The notes under the pieces: generated by a model
The model's database searches: none
What the model saw: the letters and a program-made list of their open reading frames with translations, nothing else
What the model was told of the DNA's origin: nothing
DNA from: RYN-428 sp035551995
Lineage (GTDB): Bacteria > Planctomycetota > Phycisphaerae > Tepidisphaerales > Tepidisphaeraceae
Direction: 5' to 3'
Length of the DNA stretch: 64,000 bases
Assembly: GCA_035551995.1 (NCBI GenBank)
Contig: DASZME010000008.1
Location: 124,001-188,000 of the forward strand
Part shown: positions 27,079 through 35,460 of the stretch, one piece after another
Position numbering within the stretch: position 1 is the stretch's first letter
Layout of the letters: each line of letters opens with the position of its first letter
Program-made: the position numbers and the translations under genes

Positions 27079-28605
27079 TCAGGCTTGTTCGGCCGGTGCG
27101 TCAGGCGCGGGCGCGTCAGGCGATGACGCGTCGGGCGTCGGAGCCTCGAGCGTCGGGGTGTCGTTAGACGCCTGTGCCTCGGCTTCGCCCGCCGGGGCTT
27201 CGGCCGATGCGTGCTCGGCGGCGGCTTCGCCTTCCTTGGGGGTCATTTCGACTTCTTCGACCTGCGCCTTGGAAAGAATCTGGTCGATCGCCTTTTGATC
27301 ACGCATCTGAACATACAGATCGGAAAGACGCCCATCCTTCTGCATTTCCGCCTTCAGCTTCTCCGGACGCTTGTCGTCTTGAGCGGCAAGCATCGCCACC
27401 CGGCCGTTCAATTCCGTCTCGCTCACGTCGACCTCAAGGTCGTTGGCGATCTTCTGGAGAATGAAAAACAGCCGAAGCTCACGAACCGCTTCGTCGGCGG
27501 CGCCGGCCCGAAGGCGCTCGATATTGGCGATAATCTGCTCCTGGCTCAGGCCGCGCGCGGCCAGATCCATCGCCCGGCGATTCACCACCCGATCCGCCTG
27601 ACGGCTTGACATCTTTTTGGCCAGCACCACCGGCGTGGTTTCCAACAAATATTTGTTCACCTGCTCGCGCATCGCCTGCTGAACGTCGTAAGCGATCTTT
27701 TCATCCATCTGCTCGCGAAGCGCGTCGCGCAATTGTTTTTCGTCGGTAAAGCCGAGATCTTCGAGGAAGGCCGGCGTAATCTCCGCCAACTCAAGCCGCC
27801 GAATATCTTTCAGGGACACTTCGATCTCGACATCCTTGTTGCGCAGCGATTCGCTGGCATGCGTCTGGGGCGCCGTGACGGTAAACGAGCGCTTCTCGCC
27901 CGGCATCAGGTCCGCGAGTTTGGATTCCAGGTCATCGACCTGAATGCCGCCGATGCGACCCGGACGCACCACGAGATTCGCGTTGGGCTGCTGGCCGACC
28001 ACCGCGCCGTCGAGCTTCACTTCCACGTCGGCCAGTAGATAATCGCCCGCCTGCACGCCGCGATTCTCGACCGGCAACAACACGCCTTGCTGCTCGCGCA
28101 GGTTCTGCATCGCCTGATCGATGTTCGCTTCACTAATGGTGATCTTCGGCTTTTTGACCCTCAAGTTGGCGAAATCCGGCAACGTGATATCGGGCTGGAC
28201 TTCCACCTGGAACGCATACGTCAGCGGCCCTTCTTCGGGCAGCTTAACCGCCTCCTTGTCTTCGAACTCGGGATCGCCGATGACCGAAAGCTTATTTTTT
28301 GTCAGGGCCTGCTCGTAACTTTCGCGCACCAGCGTGCTGGCGACCTGGTCCTTCACGTCCTGGCTAAATTTCTTTTCCAGAAGCTTGCGCGGAACATGCC
28401 CGACGCGGAAGCCGGGAATCTGGGCCTTTTGGCGCAGTTCCTTGTATTGCTCGTTGAGCGCCTCGGTGATTCGCTCGCGTGGGATTTCGACCCTGATTTT
28501 TTTCTCGGCGGGGCCAATATCTTCGATGGTGATCGGATAGAGGAAGCCCTCTTCCGGTTGCACATCCTGATCCTGTTCCACGACGCCGGCTTCATTATCA
28601 GCCAT
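27079..28605 (-). CDS. tig: Trigger factor (ribosome-associated chaperone / prolyl isomerase)
   Basis: A 508-residue trigger factor. The N-terminal ribosome-binding domain carries the signature IPGFRVGHVPRKLLEKKF; a FKBP-type PPIase domain lies at about residues 185-270 (GDYLLADVEVKLDGAVVG), followed by the long helical C-terminal chaperone arm. An extra tail of about 60 residues rich in Ala, Pro, Glu and Asp replaces the usual short C-terminus, a common feature of planctomycete proteins. ATG 28605 has GAGG about seven nt upstream. It is divergent from the esterase gene. Confidence 0.96.
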   Translation of the reverse strand: MADNEAGVVEQDQDVQPEEGFLYPITIEDIGPAEKKIRVEIPRERITEALNEQYKELRQKAQIPGFRVGHVPRKLLEKKFSQDVKDQVASTLVRESYEQALTKNKLSVIGDPEFEDKEAVKLPEEGPLTYAFQVEVQPDITLPDFANLRVKKPKITISEANIDQAMQNLREQQGVLLPVENRGVQAGDYLLADVEVKLDGAVVGQQPNANLVVRPGRIGGIQVDDLESKLADLMPGEKRSFTVTAPQTHASESLRNKDVEIEVSLKDIRRLELAEITPAFLEDLGFTDEKQLRDALREQMDEKIAYDVQQAMREQVNKYLLETTPVVLAKKMSSRQADRVVNRRAMDLAARGLSQEQIIANIERLRAGAADEAVRELRLFFILQKIANDLEVDVSETELNGRVAMLAAQDDKRPEKLKAEMQKDGRLSDLYVQMRDQKAIDQILSKAQVEEVEMTPKEGEAAAEHASAEAPAGEAEAQASNDTPTLEAPTPDASSPDAPAPDAPAEQA

Positions 28606-28713
28606 AACAACCTCTGCTTCCGCTCAGTCTAAAAGAAACTTGCCCGCACAATGCGAGCCAAGTATGGTATCGCGCAGGTTGGAATTTGGGAAGCTTTCAA
28701 AAGGATCCATTCC

Positions 28714-29643
28714 GTGAAAAATCTTTTTGCCTTTTTCGTCGGGTTGGCGTTGCTTTGCGCGCCGTTCATCCATGCGGCGACGCCCGCCGCGACCCAACCA
28801 TCCGTAGCGGATCATCCGTTGCCCGAGCCAATTGTCTTTAAACTGTGGCCGCATGGCGTGCCCTCGCCCATGGCTCCCCGGTCGGAAGCGACCCTCAAAA
28901 TGCTGCGTTCATCGCCGTCTACCGCCACAAGCGTGACCGACGTGACCGATCCCACTTTGGCGGTCTATCGCCCCGAAAATCCGAATGGCGCCTCCATGGT
29001 CGTCGCGCCCGGCGGCGGCTATACCCGGCTCAGTTATGAAAATGAAGGAACCAAAGTCTGCCAATGGCTGAACTCCATCGGCGTCACCGCCGGCCTGCTG
29101 AAATACCGCACGCCGACGCGCGACGAAAAACTCCCGTTCGAGATGCCGGTGCAGGATGCCCAGCGCGCCATCGGCATCATCCGCCATCACGCGGGTGAAT
29201 GGGGTTTGGATCCCAATCGCGTCGGGCTGCTCGGTTTTTCCGCCGGCGCCAACCTCGCCGGCCACGTCGCCTGGGATCGCGGCGAACGAACCTATCCGCA
29301 GGACCCGCAGTTGGACGACGCAAAAGGCCCCGATTTCATCGTCTTCATCTACGGCGGCGGCTTCGTCGAGACCAAGGGAACGATCGCGCTGAGGTCCGGC
29401 TTCACCATGCCGTCCGACGCGCCGCCGGCGTTCTTCCTGGTGGCCGGCGACGACCATACCAATCCGATCGAGGCGGCGATGTTGTATGTCGAGTACAAGA
29501 AGCTGAACATCCCCGCCGAGCTTCACATCTGCACGAAAGGCGGGCACGGATTCGGAATGCGGAAGGCGGGAAATCCGGTCAACCACTGGCCGGAATTGTG
29601 CGCGGAGTGGATGCAATCGATGGGGTATTTGAAGGCGAAGTAA
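28714..29643 (+). CDS. Secreted alpha/beta hydrolase (BD-FAE/acetyl-esterase-like)
   Basis: A 309-residue exported esterase. The GTG at 28714 begins a good signal peptide (MKNLFAFFVGLALLCAPFIHA) and has AGGA eight nt upstream; an ATG at 28651 would add 21 residues before it. Motifs: oxyanion-hole segment VVAPGGGYTRLSYENEG, nucleophile elbow GLLGFSAGANLAGH, the acid in VAGDDHTNP, and the catalytic His in KGGHGFGMR. The family deacetylates or de-esterifies plant polysaccharides, fitting a polymer-degrading lifestyle. Confidence 0.9.
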   Translation: MKNLFAFFVGLALLCAPFIHAATPAATQPSVADHPLPEPIVFKLWPHGVPSPMAPRSEATLKMLRSSPSTATSVTDVTDPTLAVYRPENPNGASMVVAPGGGYTRLSYENEGTKVCQWLNSIGVTAGLLKYRTPTRDEKLPFEMPVQDAQRAIGIIRHHAGEWGLDPNRVGLLGFSAGANLAGHVAWDRGERTYPQDPQLDDAKGPDFIVFIYGGGFVETKGTIALRSGFTMPSDAPPAFFLVAGDDHTNPIEAAMLYVEYKKLNIPAELHICTKGGHGFGMRKAGNPVNHWPELCAEWMQSMGYLKAK

Positions 29644-29725
29644 AGAAATCAGGTTCAGCTACCCCGCCAACGCCGCTGCATCTGGCCGCCTTTTCTGCGA
29701 TCGCGACAAGTCCCCCAAGCGCACA

Positions 29726-29760
29726 CTTAGAATTTTCCCCCGACCCCTTAGAATTTTCCC
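29726..29760 (+). repeat. Short direct repeat CTTAGAATTTTCCC x2
   Basis: Two identical 14-nt units at 29726-29739 and 29747-29760, spaced 21 nt apart, lie in the gap after the esterase gene. Similar TTAGAATTTTCC repeats are, from memory, found beside IS21-type insertion sequences; no transposase is present, so this would be at most an end remnant. Confidence 0.45.
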
Positions 29761-29880
29761 GCGTCGCCGTCGAACCGACGCTTACAAGCCTCCCCCGAGA
29801 GTCACTCCCTTCCCGTCGCCGCCGGACGTCTTTCCCTCGAGCAGCTTATTGGCGTTCTCGTTTTCTCCATGGCCGATTCT

Positions 29881-30105
29881 TTATTTTTCAAAATTGCCTA
29901 ACTCACGTTTCTCGGCACGGCCGAGGTAGATGAAAATAAAACAGTCTAAGGCACCAATGGAGAAGAACGAAAGAACTGTAATCCACCAATGAACACAGCC
30001 GAATGTAGATAAGATTCCGCCGACCATCGCTAGCGACGCAAACGCGATTACGACCACCAAAATGCGTCGTATGTAAAAGATAAATCTATTTTTGGGTACA
30101 TGCAT
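29881..30105 (-). CDS. Small membrane protein (74 aa), hypothetical
   Basis: Two hydrophobic segments (ILVVVIAFASLAMVGGIL and WWITVLSFFSIGALDCFIFIYLG) with a basic start and a charged tail predict a two-helix inner-membrane protein. ATG 30105 has an AGAAG upstream; a GTG at 30153 would add 16 residues. Base composition is clearly more AT-rich than the neighbours, and it sits between repeat-rich segments, so it may be a recent acquisition. No family recognised. Confidence 0.55.
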   Translation of the reverse strand: MHVPKNRFIFYIRRILVVVIAFASLAMVGGILSTFGCVHWWITVLSFFSIGALDCFIFIYLGRAEKRELGNFEK

Positions 30106-30182
30106 ATCTTCTAAGTAACAGTTGCCCCTCGGCTTATTTAGAATATGCGCCACCGTTCACCATGGAACCGAGAAACGATAAA

Positions 30183-30239
30183 CGGGACGGGTCCAATAAC
30201 CGAAATGTTGCGTGAGAACGCGTTATTGGACCCGTCCCG
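30183..30239. repeat. Perfect 18-bp inverted repeat
   Basis: Arms 30183-30200 (CGGGACGGGTCCAATAAC) and 30222-30239 are exact reverse complements around a 21-nt loop. The right arm runs directly into the 18-bp tandem repeats that follow. It lies between two minus-strand genes, in the gap downstream of mnmG and upstream of the small membrane gene. Confidence 0.85.
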
Positions 30240-30300
30240 GTTAGTCTTTCCGTCCCGGTTAGTCTTTCCCGGTTAGTCTTTCCGTCCCGGTTAGTCTTTC
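30234..30300 (+). repeat. Tandem 18-bp repeat (four units)
   Basis: Unit GTCCCGGTTAGTCTTTCC at 30234-30251 and 30252-30269, a 14-nt truncated unit at 30270-30283, and a final unit at 30284-30300. The array overlaps the right arm of the adjoining hairpin. There are no spacers, so this is not a CRISPR array. Confidence 0.85.
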
Positions 30301-30408
30301 TACGCCGAGTTGATCCTGCCGGTGAAGAGTCGGAAAATCATCCGAGCCCAGACGCGCTCCTTCCCGATTCCAGGATATACCCAATCCCTTTGACCATTAG
30401 AGGGCTTG

Positions 30409-32328
30409 TCAGGTTGCCGTAGCGGTTGTTGGCCCCGGTTGCGTGGCCCCGCGCCCCCGATCGCTCATCAGATGAATCGCCAAAACCGTCACATCCGCCG
30501 GGGTAATGCCGCTGATGCGAAGGGCCTGCCCCAGGCTTCTCGGCGTAAACCTGGAAAACTTCTGGCGGGCCTCCGTCCGCAAATTTGTAATCGCGGCGTA
30601 ATCCAGCGTCGGCGGAATCAACTTCTGTTCGTCCTTCGCCATCCGCTCGATCTGCTTTTGCTCGCGGACAATATACCCCTCATATTTGGCGAGGATCTCA
30701 AGCCGGTGGCCGACGTCGGCGCCCAATGCGCTCAGGGCGGGAATGGCGCCGGCCACCGATTCCCATGTCGATTCGGGGCGACGCAATAATTCAAACCCCG
30801 TCGTCTGGCCAATTCGCATAACCCGGAGCAAGGCGGCGCCGCTCTCGATCGCGGCGCGACGCGCGTCGAAGCGCGCCCACCGGCTGTCATCGACCAGGCC
30901 GATCTCCCGGCCGACGGGCGTCAGCCGCTGGTCGGCGTTGTCGTTGCGAAGATGAAGGCGATGCTCGGCCCGGCTCGTGAACATCCGGTACGGCTCGGTC
31001 GGCGGCTTGGTCACCAGATCGTCGATCATCACGCCGATGTAGGCCTGATCGCGGCGAAGGACGAAATCGGCGACGCCGCTGCCGACGTAACGCGCGGCGT
31101 TGACGCCGGCCGTCAGCCCCTGGGCGGCGGCTTCCTCGTAGCCGCTGGTGCCGTTGATTTGGCCGGCGAGAAACAGGCCCGAAATGTTCTTCACTTCCAG
31201 CGTCGCACGAATCTGCGTCGGCCAGACCATGTCGTATTCGACGGCGTAGCCATAGCGCAATACCTCGGCCTTTTCAAGGCCCTTCACCAGGCGGATGATC
31301 TGATCCTGCACGTCGGCGGGCAGCGAGGTGCTGATGCCGTTGCAGTAGATTTCATCGGTGTCCAGCCCTTCGGGTTCGAGGAAAATATGATGGCTGTTCT
31401 TGTCGGCGAATCGAACCACCTTGTCTTCGATGCTGGGGCAATAGCGCGGCCCAGTGGATGAAATCTGGCCGCTGTACATTGGCGCACGATGCAGATTCGC
31501 GCGGATAATTTCGTGGATGGTCTCGTTGGTGGCGCCCATCCAGCAATTGACCTGCGGCAACGGCGGCGTCCAATGTTCTTCCGGCGCCGCGGACGATACG
31601 GGAAGCGCGCCATACTCGTTGAGATACGAAAACGGCAGCGGAATCTCGTCGCCCGGCTGAACCTCGAACGCCGAAAAGTCGATCGACTGTTTCCTGAGCC
31701 TCGGCGGAGTGCCGGTCTTCAATCGCCCCAGTTCAAGGCCGAGGCGGGCGAGACATCCGGAAAGGCCGGCGGCGGCGGCTTCGCCGACGCGCCCGCCTTG
31801 GGTTTTGCGTTCGCCGGTGTGCATCAGGCCCCGAAGAAACGTGCCGGAGCCGACGACCACCGCCCGGCAGGAAATCCGCCTGCCATCGGCCAGCGTAACG
31901 CCGGTGACGCAAGACGCCGACCCACCGCCGGGCGAGTCGCATTCCGTATCGATATCCGCCACTTCTCCGGCGATGAAATGCAGATTCGGGCAGGTGGCCA
32001 GCAATCTTTGCACTTCGACGGCGTATTTATATTTGTCGGCCTGCGCGCGCGGACCCCATACGGCTGGGCCTTTGGACCGATTGAGCATGCGGAATTGGAT
32101 GCCGGTATTATCGGTGGCGATTCCCATCAGGCCGCCGAGGGCGTCGATTTCGCGCACCATCTGGCCCTTGGCAAGTCCGCCGATGGCGGGGTTGCAGGAC
32201 ATCTGCCCGATGCGGGCTGGATCGAGGGTGATTATGGCGACCGACGCCCCCAGGCGCGCGCCGACCCACGCCGCCTCCGCGCCGGCGTGGCCGCCGCCGA
32301 TAACGATGATGTCGAATTCCTGCTTCAA
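30409..32328 (-). CDS. mnmG: tRNA uridine-5-carboxymethylaminomethyl(34) synthesis enzyme MnmG
   Basis: FAD-dependent partner of MnmE that modifies the wobble uridine of several tRNAs. At 639 residues its length is normal. Motifs: FAD-binding IIVIGGGHAGAEAA at the N-terminus, SCNPAIGGLAKG, GTFLRGLMH, QINGTSGYEEAAAQG and the C-terminal helical domain ending near ALRISGITPADV. No ATG precedes the first strand; the TTG at 32328 (KQEFDIIV follows) gives the correct N-terminus, whereas the frame further upstream runs through repeat elements and is not protein-like. Confidence 0.93.
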   Translation of the reverse strand: MKQEFDIIVIGGGHAGAEAAWVGARLGASVAIITLDPARIGQMSCNPAIGGLAKGQMVREIDALGGLMGIATDNTGIQFRMLNRSKGPAVWGPRAQADKYKYAVEVQRLLATCPNLHFIAGEVADIDTECDSPGGGSASCVTGVTLADGRRISCRAVVVGSGTFLRGLMHTGERKTQGGRVGEAAAAGLSGCLARLGLELGRLKTGTPPRLRKQSIDFSAFEVQPGDEIPLPFSYLNEYGALPVSSAAPEEHWTPPLPQVNCWMGATNETIHEIIRANLHRAPMYSGQISSTGPRYCPSIEDKVVRFADKNSHHIFLEPEGLDTDEIYCNGISTSLPADVQDQIIRLVKGLEKAEVLRYGYAVEYDMVWPTQIRATLEVKNISGLFLAGQINGTSGYEEAAAQGLTAGVNAARYVGSGVADFVLRRDQAYIGVMIDDLVTKPPTEPYRMFTSRAEHRLHLRNDNADQRLTPVGREIGLVDDSRWARFDARRAAIESGAALLRVMRIGQTTGFELLRRPESTWESVAGAIPALSALGADVGHRLEILAKYEGYIVREQKQIERMAKDEQKLIPPTLDYAAITNLRTEARQKFSRFTPRSLGQALRISGITPADVTVLAIHLMSDRGRGATQPGPTTATAT

Positions 32329-32421
32329 GGTGATCCGGTGTATGTTCTCGCCGACAACTTCACGGCGCCTGTACCATCTGGTATCATACCCGACGAACTG
32401 CACTAACGAAATCGAGCCGGT

Positions 32422-32518
32422 AGCGTTTCTCAGGTTGGTGCGGCGAGCAGTGGCGCGTAACACGCCCGCGAGCGGCGTTGCTAAACGTGGAGACGTTTCT
32501 GCTACTTGAGAAATGCTC
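32422..32518 (+). repeat. MITE-like palindromic element, copy D1
   Basis: A diverged plus-orientation copy: ends AGCGTTTCTC and GAGAAATGCTC are inverted repeats; the core is CGCCCGCGAGCGGCGTTGCTAAACG. It lies head-to-tail with copy D2, two or three nt apart, between the divergent mnmG and coiled-coil genes. Confidence 0.8.
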
Positions 32519-32520
32519 TG

Positions 32521-32620
32521 GAGCGTCTTTCGCGTGGGTGGAAAGGGCGTTCCATCGCGCGACACGCCCCGCAAGCGGGGCCGCTAAACGTGGAGACGTT
32601 GCCGCTACTTGAGAAATGCT
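32521..32620 (+). repeat. MITE-like palindromic element, copy D2
   Basis: A 100-bp copy with ends GAGCGTCTTTC and GAGAAATGCT and the intact core CCCCGCAAGCGGGGCCGCTAAACG. It is the second of two tandem copies; its right end is 52 nt before the start of the coiled-coil gene. Confidence 0.85.
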
Positions 32621-32672
32621 GAAATCTCTTCGCTTCTCGTCGCGGAGACCTACGATCGCCTGGAGGAACTTC

Positions 32673-33377
32673 ATGAGCCTGCGCATCGCACTTGTTTTAT
32701 TGACGTTTAGTTTGGTATCGACATTCGCGACCGGCACTTTCGCGGCCCCTCAGCCGCCTCGGCCGCCAAGCCCGGCGGTCGTCGCGACTAAAGCGCTGGC
32801 CGAAGCCAGAATCAAGCTCAACAAAGTCAAGGGCGAAGTGGACGTCATTCGCAAACGAATCGCCGTCAACTATGAGGCGAAACCCGATTGGAAGGCCGCC
32901 AAGGAGACGCTGGACGCGGCGAAAGCCGAGTATGAGGCGGCGTCGAAAAGAGTTCGCCTCGCGTTGGAAAATGATCCCGCATACAAGGAGCAGATCGCCA
33001 AGCGCGCCAAGGCCCAGGCGACCGTTGACGCGGGCGCCAAGCGGGAAGTCGCTTCGGCGGACGACAATGCCGCCAAGCTGACCGACGACGACGTCAACAA
33101 GGCCCAGCAGGATCGCATCGACTCGGCGATCGCCATGAAGAAGATGGAGCGCGAGTCCGGCGAAAACGACTCCAAATTCGTAGCCGCCCGACAAAAAGAG
33201 AAGGAAGCCCAGGCCGCGTGGGATGCTTTGCAGTCGCAGTTGGACGACGCGATGAAGCTCGATCCGGCATACCCGCCGGTCAAGATCGAACTCGACCAGG
33301 CGGAGGCCGCCGTGAAGCAGGCGCAGGAGCAGTACAATGCCGCCACCAAGTCGCAGGTCCATCCGCCGCGAAGATAA
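32673..33377 (+). CDS. Secreted coiled-coil protein
   Basis: A 234-residue protein with a signal peptide (MSLRIALVLLTFSLVSTFATGTFA) followed by an almost entirely alpha-helical, Ala/Lys/Glu/Gln-rich chain with long heptad-like stretches (about 40-110 and 150-225). Two halves look similar: ALENDPAYKEQ and AMKLDPAYPPV occur at equivalent places, hinting at an internal duplication. GGAGG six nt before ATG 32673 fixes the start. Probably a periplasmic structural protein; no family assigned. Confidence 0.8.
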   Translation: MSLRIALVLLTFSLVSTFATGTFAAPQPPRPPSPAVVATKALAEARIKLNKVKGEVDVIRKRIAVNYEAKPDWKAAKETLDAAKAEYEAASKRVRLALENDPAYKEQIAKRAKAQATVDAGAKREVASADDNAAKLTDDDVNKAQQDRIDSAIAMKKMERESGENDSKFVAARQKEKEAQAAWDALQSQLDDAMKLDPAYPPVKIELDQAEAAVKQAQEQYNAATKSQVHPPRR

Positions 33378-33505
33378 GCGGTCGGCCGCAAAAGCCTAAG
33401 CCCTGTGCGCTGCCCCCCTCATCATCGCGGCTGGCTAGAGTTCGATGGTCGATAGGCGCAATTCATTGACGGATAAGACAAGTAGTTAATAATAATAATA
33501 ATTCC

Positions 33506-33757
33506 ATGTCCGTTGAGTTGACGCCAGGCGCAGCCCGGGAGTTGGAGAAGCTGCCTCGCGTGATCCGCGCCCGAGTGACAGGCATCCTGCGGCGGCTAGC
33601 GAATTGGCCCGCGGTAAGCGGAGCCAAGCCGTTGATCGGAAATTTGTCGGGCAAGTATCGGATTCGCACCGGCGATTACCGAGTGCAATTTCATGTGCGC
33701 GGCGATGTTGTGCAAGTTGAACGGATCGGGCATCGCGACGGCTTTCACGAGGACTGA
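33506..33757 (+). CDS. RelE/ParE-family toxin
   Basis: An 83-residue basic protein with the RelE-like fold: helices around ELTPGAARELEKLPRVIRARV, then the strands KPLIGNLSGKYRIRTGDYRVQFHV and VVQVERIGHRDGFHED. The Arg-rich strand and final His-Arg-Asp are those used by mRNA-cleaving RelE enzymes. It is the first gene of a two-gene unit, the antitoxin following after 4 nt, which is the HigBA-type order. An AT-rich (TAA)n run directly upstream is the likely promoter area. Confidence 0.92.
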   Translation: MSVELTPGAARELEKLPRVIRARVTGILRRLANWPAVSGAKPLIGNLSGKYRIRTGDYRVQFHVRGDVVQVERIGHRDGFHED

Positions 33758-33761
33758 ATAC

Positions 33762-34109
33762 ATGAGTGCATCGACATTCACCATGAACGGCAGGCGGTTT
33801 GTGGTTTTGCCGGAAGCCGAATATCGACTTTTGCGGGAGTCAAGGCGAAGCAAGGCGCCGCAAGAGGAATGGGGGTTGCCCCCGCTGCCAGCTAAGCTGC
33901 CGAACGAGAATTATCCGGCAATTGAGTACGCCCGCGCCGTGACGGCCCGCGACCTGATCCGAACGCGCCGGGCGATGGGCCTGTCGCAAGCCGAGTTGGC
34001 GCACAAGGCGGGCGTTCGCGTCGAGACGCTGAACCGAATCGAGCGGGCAAAGATCAATGCGAGTCCGGCGGTGATGGAGAAGCTTGACATGGCGCTGAAC
34101 CCACAGTGA
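33762..34109 (+). CDS. XRE-family antitoxin
   Basis: A 115-residue protein with a C-terminal Cro/C1-type helix-turn-helix (about 65-110; RRAMGLSQAELAHKAGVRVETLNRIERAK) and an N-terminal segment (MSASTFTMNGRRFVVLPEAEYRLL) resembling antitoxin dimerisation regions. It lies 4 nt after the RelE-like toxin and is expected to neutralise it and repress the pair's promoter. Confidence 0.92.
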   Translation: MSASTFTMNGRRFVVLPEAEYRLLRESRRSKAPQEEWGLPPLPAKLPNENYPAIEYARAVTARDLIRTRRAMGLSQAELAHKAGVRVETLNRIERAKINASPAVMEKLDMALNPQ

Positions 34110-34208
34110 TAGATAGCGGCGATAACCAGATAAGGAATATTCGTTGACGCCATTCGGTTACGCTTGTATCGCGTCTACCGTCAAACCGAATTCGACCGCC
34201 ACGCCATC

Positions 34209-35441
34209 TTATTTTCCGGTCGGCGCCGACCATGAATACGCCTTTGGCTCATCGGGGAAGGCCAGCTTGTTGAAGTCCTGAGCCGCGGGTTTGCCGAGCA
34301 GCACATGGTCGGCGAAATCGAGCAGCGCGGTGAAATCTTCGGCCAACTGGTCGTGCTTGCCTTCACGATAGTGGATGCCGATCTTTTCCGGGACGCCGAG
34401 AAACGCATAGACTTCCTTGCTGGCTAAATAGGTGGCCTGGGTGCCGGGCCCGTTGGCCCAGATGTCGCCGAGGCCGTCGGTGGTAAGCAGAGCGCGGGGG
34501 GCGACCAGGGCCCGGACTTCATGCTGATCGAAGGGAAGTTGATCGACATGATCGATGAACTCGTGAAATCGCGGACCAAACCAGTTGGGAAAGGTCGTGA
34601 CGATTCGCTGGAGGCTTTCGGTCTTGGGAGGCTGCACGCGGAAACATCCCGCGCCGCCCGCTCCTGAGCCGTTGGGGACGGTGAGTGCCACGCGCTCGTC
34701 GAGCGCGCCGGCCAGCAGCGCGGCTTTCCCGCCGCGCGAATGGCCGGTGACGATGATCTTGTCTTTATCGATAAAATCCTGCGTCACAAGATAGTCGATG
34801 ACCCGGCTGAAGCCCCATGCCCACGCCGCCAGGTCTCCCTGATCGGCGTCGGGATACGCCGCCAGCACGCCCTTGTCGCGAGTTTTGTCGTCGGGGGCGA
34901 TCTGCGTGCGGTCAAACTCGGCAAGCGCATAGCCGCGCTTCAAGATGTCAGCGACGATCGGCGGCTTTACCCGCCCCCAGCACAGATCTCCCTTGACGAT
35001 CACGGGAAACGGCCCTTTGCCGGGCGGCAGCGTAAGAGCCACCGGCGTGGACACTTTGCCGTCGGGTCCCATCGTCAATACAAACACCTTTTCGATGCCG
35101 CCGGAGCCGTCGTTTTCGCGAATGGACCAGACTTCTTGGCCGACTTTGACGTTTCCCGGCGCGGGGGCCGGATGGCCGTATTCGTAATCGAGAATCATCC
35201 GCTTGATCTGCTCGCGCCGGCGCAGCCAATCCGCCTTGTCCTTGACGCGGGAGCCGCCCGGAAGAAGGAAAGGATCGGGAAGCTGCGGAATCGACGGCAG
35301 CTTATCCATCGGCGCCGGCGTCTGGTCGTCGGCGGCCGATGCGTGGTGTGCCATGCCCGCCAATATAAACGCGAATATCGTCGGCGTCCAAAGCGAGGCG
35401 GCGACGAAGCGATTCGACGACCGGCGGCTCGGAGACGGCAT
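34209..35441 (-). CDS. Secreted glucuronoyl-esterase-like alpha/beta hydrolase (CE15-like)
   Basis: A 410-residue exported enzyme. After a signal peptide (about 1-37, ending HHASA) comes the CE15-type catalytic domain: PFPVIVKGDLCWG, the nucleophile elbow VTGHSRGGKAALLAGALD, GSGAGGAGCFR, and the His region near YREGKHDQL. CE15 enzymes split lignin-glucuronoxylan esters; related family members are of unknown specificity. ATG 35441 is preferred; ATG 35462 is possible, but overlaps the opposite gene's start codon and has no ribosome-binding site. It is divergent from the GGQ protein gene. Confidence 0.85.
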   Translation of the reverse strand: MPSPSRRSSNRFVAASLWTPTIFAFILAGMAHHASAADDQTPAPMDKLPSIPQLPDPFLLPGGSRVKDKADWLRRREQIKRMILDYEYGHPAPAPGNVKVGQEVWSIRENDGSGGIEKVFVLTMGPDGKVSTPVALTLPPGKGPFPVIVKGDLCWGRVKPPIVADILKRGYALAEFDRTQIAPDDKTRDKGVLAAYPDADQGDLAAWAWGFSRVIDYLVTQDFIDKDKIIVTGHSRGGKAALLAGALDERVALTVPNGSGAGGAGCFRVQPPKTESLQRIVTTFPNWFGPRFHEFIDHVDQLPFDQHEVRALVAPRALLTTDGLGDIWANGPGTQATYLASKEVYAFLGVPEKIGIHYREGKHDQLAEDFTALLDFADHVLLGKPAAQDFNKLAFPDEPKAYSWSAPTGK

Positions 35442-35460
35442 AAGATGGTGCGGAGGTTTC

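Noticed and set aside
30234..30300. CRISPR-like array
   Set aside because: The 18-bp units are contiguous, with no unique spacers and no cas genes nearby; this is a simple tandem repeat.
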